In this document: piece after piece, positions 5,191-7,999 of the stretch
Numbering within the stretch: the stretch's first letter is position 1
How the letters are laid out: the number at the start of each line of letters is the position of its first letter
DNA from: Bacteroidales bacterium UBA6431
Lineage (GTDB): Bacteria > Bacteroidota > Bacteroidia > Bacteroidales > UBA932
Length of the DNA stretch: 7,999 nucleotides
Assembly (NCBI GenBank): GCA_002439095.1
Contig: DJOT01000008.1
Location: 1 to 7,999, forward strand
Reading direction: 5' to 3'
Made by a program: the position numbers and the translations under genes
The notes under the pieces: generated by a model
The model's input: only the letters and a program-made list of their open reading frames with translations
What the model was told of the DNA's origin: nothing
Database searches by the model: none

Positions 5191-6273
5191 TCACTCAAGC
5201 TCATACCTGACCATCACATCATCGCCCGTCTCAAGATTCAACGTGGTTGTATATAGATACTTGTCGTCCGAGGATGGACAGAATGTGCTATAGGGCCTGT
5301 CTGTGCGGATGCACTTTATGAAGCGCCCGGCCCAATCATATATCTCTATCTCGTCGAAAAAGGACAACGGGAATCCTTTATAATTATCATCGCCATCTTT
5401 CCTGTCCGGAAATGCGGCCACATACAACCTCCTGTCGCTGACTCTGATATTGACACCCTTATGCTGATCCGGCAGATACCTTATGTTGTGGTTTTTCTCG
5501 ACGAATTGTGGGAAAATATCATAAATCTCCGACAACACCTTTGTAGTAGTGCCATCAGCCCTCATCACAGACAGATAACGGCCTGGACGTGTCCCATAAA
5601 CGAAACGGCCATCCGCCAAGCCGAAAACACGGTTATTCATATATGCCATCTGCTTCACCTCCGTCCCACACTCATTGCCATCATCCGGCCAGAAATCCAA
5701 TGGCGTTGCTGACATGTCATTGAAGTCCAAGACAGTAAATACCTGCTGCGTTCCCGGCTCTCCTGCATTGACGACAAAGCGCCCCTGTCCTATCCTCGCA
5801 AAATACCCAGCTGTGATCATCTTCGGGAAGCCATCGCAAGGATAACGCCTCCAGCTGGAATGATCGGACAATGCTCCGGCCTTTTTCAGAGGGATTCCAT
5901 ACAATGCCGTGAAACCCATCGGGTTTGAATCCATCACGAACAAACTGTCACCACTGACACAGTAGTTGGCATAGATGAACTCATAAGGCCCGCGGCCTTT
6001 CTTGATACCACGATCCACGACTTTGACACTGTCACCATCAACCCTGCACAACGCAATTTTCGCATTGTTGTCTGACGTATTTACGAGCAACAGTTCATCA
6101 TACGAAGACAGCCATACAGGAGATGGAACTTGAATGCCATCAAAATGCAGGACTTCTCCCGACAGTTCCTCGGTAACAGGTTTCCGCTCATTCATCGCCG
6201 CATTCTTCCGTTGACACGAAACAGCCAACGGAAGAAGAAGCGAAAACAAAATCAAGATAGAAATGCTCCTCAT
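5191..6273 (-). CDS. Six-bladed beta-propeller lipoprotein, copy A2, 360 aa
   Basis: The ATG at 6273 is preceded by AGGA at five bases spacing. The signal peptide MRSISILILFSLLLPLAVSC gives a lipidated Cys20. KKGRGPYEF at residues 91-99 is the propeller-family signature. The C-terminus carries FFDEIEIYDWAGRFIKCIRTD and a last-blade strand pattern, and ends VRYELE. Repeated strand-turn segments with Gly/Asp turns run through the chain, as expected for a six-bladed propeller, although individual blades cannot be assigned by eye. It lies 25 bases after the stop of the CxxC lipoprotein gene, so the two are probably co-transcribed. It is the full-length partner of the duplicated copy A1 at 1-866. 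The two genes also share 18 bases upstream of the ATG, where similarity ends abruptly. The biochemical role is unknown. Confidence 0.9.
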   Translation of the reverse strand: MRSISILILFSLLLPLAVSCQRKNAAMNERKPVTEELSGEVLHFDGIQVPSPVWLSSYDELLLVNTSDNNAKIALCRVDGDSVKVVDRGIKKGRGPYEFIYANYCVSGDSLFVMDSNPMGFTALYGIPLKKAGALSDHSSWRRYPCDGFPKMITAGYFARIGQGRFVVNAGEPGTQQVFTVLDFNDMSATPLDFWPDDGNECGTEVKQMAYMNNRVFGLADGRFVYGTRPGRYLSVMRADGTTTKVLSEIYDIFPQFVEKNHNIRYLPDQHKGVNIRVSDRRLYVAAFPDRKDGDDNYKGFPLSFFDEIEIYDWAGRFIKCIRTDRPYSTFCPSSDDKYLYTTTLNLETGDDVMVRYELE

Positions 6274-6291
6274 TTGTTCCTATGCACTTTC
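5408..6291. repeat. Direct repeat unit of about 884 bases (second copy)
   Basis: Positions 5408-6291 align without gaps to 1-884, in the same orientation, about 93% identical by hand count. The repeat covers most of the propeller gene plus 18 bases upstream of its ATG and stops sharply there: copy 1 continues into an NVEALA signal peptide, copy 2 into the end of the CxxC lipoprotein gene. The left limit is unknown because copy 1 runs off the window. Mismatches are clustered: bases 1-121 and 841-884 are identical between copies, and divergence is highest around 421-540. Confidence 0.95.
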
Positions 6292-6298
6292 AGTACTT

Positions 6299-7312
6299 CT
6301 ATTCCCGAATTTGATCCTCGCACCGACTGACAAACACCTCCGAGGCTTCAGGAGCCTCACGGTTAGACAGATACACCTCTTTCACATGAGAGTCCGAGAC
6401 GAGAAAATATATCACACCATCAAAAGAAGCAGCATCACATCCAACCACGGATGACTCCGGATAAGACAGGACTTCGACTGCCGACATCCCAGAGAATTCC
6501 CGACACAAAGCATCAGCACGAGACTCCGGTGCCAAAACAAGAAACTGGCCCGGCCTCAAAGACTTGAGTATCTCCACCTCCTGTGACAGGCACTCGCCGC
6601 AGACATAAGGCGGAACAAAAACCACGAGCCCGGATACAGCGGAACCAGTGCCGGCATGCGCCAAAACCTCCTCCGCTTCCGGAACACCAATTCTGGCGAC
6701 ATCCAAGCAGTATTTCCGCAAGACAAATATCTCACCACCTGTCGCCGCAACTGTCTCAGGCTCTTCCATTGATGCCCTCTTCTCCAGCAACGACATCATA
6801 CGGGCACTTCCAGCCGGATTTCCAATAAACACCGGATGCCCGGAACCGTCAAGGAAGAAACTATGGAAACGGACATCATCCGGAATGGAAGGATTTAGCC
6901 TGCGGAAGTCGTGCTCCGTATCAAGATACACCGGAAACGAAATCTCTGAATGCAAAAGGAGATCACGAACCTTTGCCGATTCGCTCTTCTTGACGGAGAG
7001 CAGCACAACAAACCTGAAGTTTCCGCCCTCCCGGGACAGCCTCTCGACACTGTCATAGACCATAAGTTTAGAAAGACGACACGAACTGCACTCCGTAGAA
7101 TCAATGAAAACGATCATTTTCGGCCCGGAAAGTTCTTCCCGCCTGACCGGCACGAATGTCCCACCCTGCGACTTTTCCATCTCCGCCGGAAGCACTATCT
7201 CCGAGGCCATAAAACGCTTCATCTCCCTCTTGAGTTCCTGACGGGCACAAGAGGGAAGAAGAATGAGCGCGGTCATCGTGGCTAACAACGCCATATTTTT
7301 CGTTAATTTCAT
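6299..7312 (-). CDS. Thioredoxin-like lipoprotein with two CxxC segments, 337 aa
   Basis: The ATG at 7312 is preferred over a TTG nine bases upstream; GAGG lies just before it. The signal peptide ends LLPSC (Cys22; Pro at -2 is unusual for a lipobox but occurs), followed by a charged stalk RQELKREMKRFM. Residues 65-165 read as a thioredoxin-like domain: KMIVFIDSTECSSC with Cys75 and Cys78, a strand FRFVVLLSV, FPVYLDTEHDF, and FFLDGSGHPVFIGNP near the expected C-terminal strands. A second segment from about residue 228 repeats the beginning of such a domain, GLVVFVPPYVCGEC with Cys238 and Cys241, then a helix EVEILKSL and strand FLVLAPES. This suggests two tandem thioredoxin-like domains in one envelope-anchored protein. 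The likely role is thiol-disulfide chemistry on exported partners, possibly the cysteine-bearing proteins of this array; the partner is inference. A middle-deleted relative lies at 2358-2537. Confidence 0.82.
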   Translation of the reverse strand: MKLTKNMALLATMTALILLPSCARQELKREMKRFMASEIVLPAEMEKSQGGTFVPVRREELSGPKMIVFIDSTECSSCRLSKLMVYDSVERLSREGGNFRFVVLLSVKKSESAKVRDLLLHSEISFPVYLDTEHDFRRLNPSIPDDVRFHSFFLDGSGHPVFIGNPAGSARMMSLLEKRASMEEPETVAATGGEIFVLRKYCLDVARIGVPEAEEVLAHAGTGSAVSGLVVFVPPYVCGECLSQEVEILKSLRPGQFLVLAPESRADALCREFSGMSAVEVLSYPESSVVGCDAASFDGVIYFLVSDSHVKEVYLSNREAPEASEVFVSRCEDQIRE

Positions 7313-7385
7313 CTGCCTCAAAACTTATTGAGCGCTGTCCTAAAAGACATGACTATAGCACTTGTTGCTATTCCACTCATATACA

Positions 7386-7999
7386 TCAATTCAATTTCAC
7401 CGTCCCTATATAATCTTTTCCGTCCTCATCTGAGAGAATAGCATATATCCGCGAATCATCATCTGCATCCGCACACAGATACATCACCCTATATTCGCTA
7501 CGATACAGAATCTGCGGACGACCGGCCCAGTCAAAAGTCGCAATATTCCGATATATCAGGGGTCGCTCCTCACGTGGCAATCTTCTGAAATCCCCATATC
7601 TGATCTCCCCATCATAAGAGCAAAGAATCCGGTCATCCGTTGAGCACATGCCACCAATGCCAAAAACAGAATCATCAGAACGAGAATTCGTCCCATTAGA
7701 AACGACAACTCCCGGTTCTATGTAATACGATACGGAAGTGTTTTCAATCCCTTCGGAAATGTCAAAAGTCTCAAGTATAGCGCCATACCCTGCCGCCATC
7801 GCAAGACGCGCCCCGCTCGGAGACACCGTCACATGCGGCTGCATATAAGCAACGAAAGACTCCGCCGGATCTTTGACTGGTGAACCGTCATACCTTGCCG
7901 TCGAGCCGTCCGCTTTTTCAACCGAGACCGAACGCACCGACATTGTATCCTTGGACTGATAGCCCTTGCTCTGTATTGTAACGTGAGTTCGGCGAATTA
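7386..7999 (-). CDS. C-terminal part of a propeller-type protein (5' end beyond window)
   Basis: The frame is open from the right edge to the TGA at 7388-7386, giving 203 residues; an internal ATG at 7943 is not a credible start because coding sequence continues upstream of it. The end reads YRNIATFDWAGRPQILYRSE, then YRVMYLCADADDDSRIYAILSD and GTVKLN. This is the same last-blade layout as the complete propellers of the window (YDWxGR, a strand, then a DD turn and xxYAxxS). VTVSPSGARLAMAAGYG is a typical propeller blade segment. The N-terminal signal peptide and GRGPGE region lie outside the window. It ends 73 bases before the ATG of the CxxC lipoprotein gene and is probably in the same transcript. 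It has no CSIC pair in the visible part. Confidence 0.8.
   Translation of the reverse strand, partial: IRRTHVTIQSKGYQSKDTMSVRSVSVEKADGSTARYDGSPVKDPAESFVAYMQPHVTVSPSGARLAMAAGYGAILETFDISEGIENTSVSYYIEPGVVVSNGTNSRSDDSVFGIGGMCSTDDRILCSYDGEIRYGDFRRLPREERPLIYRNIATFDWAGRPQILYRSEYRVMYLCADADDDSRIYAILSDEDGKDYIGTVKLN

Noticed and set aside
6648..7058. Plus-strand reading frames of 136 and 111 codons opposite the CxxC lipoprotein
   Set aside because: Both overlap a well-supported minus-strand gene with signal peptide and CxxC motifs; composition is typical of antisense frames.
7318..7386. 22-codon minus-strand frame starting in a TGATG overlap with the propeller stop
   Set aside because: The geometry suits coupling, but the peptide shows no family pattern and the stretch is short enough to be open by chance.
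1..7999. Mobile element, insertion sequence ends or integration site causing the duplications
   Set aside because: No transposase or recombinase fragment, no terminal inverted repeats and no tRNA gene are visible; the junctions look like homology- or short-homology-based joins.

Overview
The window looks like a member of the Bacteroidales, judged from protein families rather than a database search. It carries NVEALA-type small secreted proteins, lipoproteins with the GRGPGE-type motif of Bacteroidales six-bladed beta-propellers, and a thioredoxin-like lipoprotein. Genus cannot be decided. Every supported gene is on the minus strand, so transcription runs from right to left. No tRNA, rRNA, CRISPR array, transposase or phage gene is visible.

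Layout in the direction of transcription: (1) 7999-7386, C-terminal part of a propeller protein that enters from the right edge. (2) 7312-6299, a lipoprotein with two CxxC-containing thioredoxin-like segments. (3) 6273-5191, propeller lipoprotein A2. (4) 5190-5089, a relic of an NVEALA C-terminus. (5) 5079-4039, propeller lipoprotein. (6) 4011-3843, a broken NVEALA gene. (7) 3816-3568, an intact 82-residue NVEALA-like protein overlapping (8) 3580-2534, propeller lipoprotein. (9) 2537-2358, a 59-residue lipoprotein that looks like the gene in (2) with its middle removed, start-coupled to (8) by ATGA. (10) 2357-2304, another NVEALA C-terminal relic. (11) 2272-1202, propeller lipoprotein. (12) 1192-968, an intact 74-residue NVEALA protein. 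(13) 962-873, an NVEALA signal peptide cut off after 29 residues. (14) 866 to the left edge, propeller A1, a near-duplicate of A2.

The region is therefore a paralogous array built from three module types: NVEALA peptide, propeller lipoprotein and CxxC lipoprotein. It shows repeated duplication, partial deletion and re-joining. All full-length products carry export signals, so the system should act in the periplasm or at the outer membrane. Its function is not known to me. A working inference is that the cysteine-bearing NVEALA proteins, the two propellers with a C-terminal CSIC motif and the CxxC lipoprotein form one redox- or peptide-handling system at the cell envelope. The sequence shows co-location and shared cysteine motifs but does not prove interaction.

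Starts were re-chosen at two genes where an upstream TTG gives a longer frame but a downstream ATG gives a clean lipoprotein signal peptide (7312 and 3580). Intergenic spaces over 100 bases (3817-4038, 5080-5190, and 2273-2534 between the full-size genes) are not empty: each holds gene relics or a short gene.
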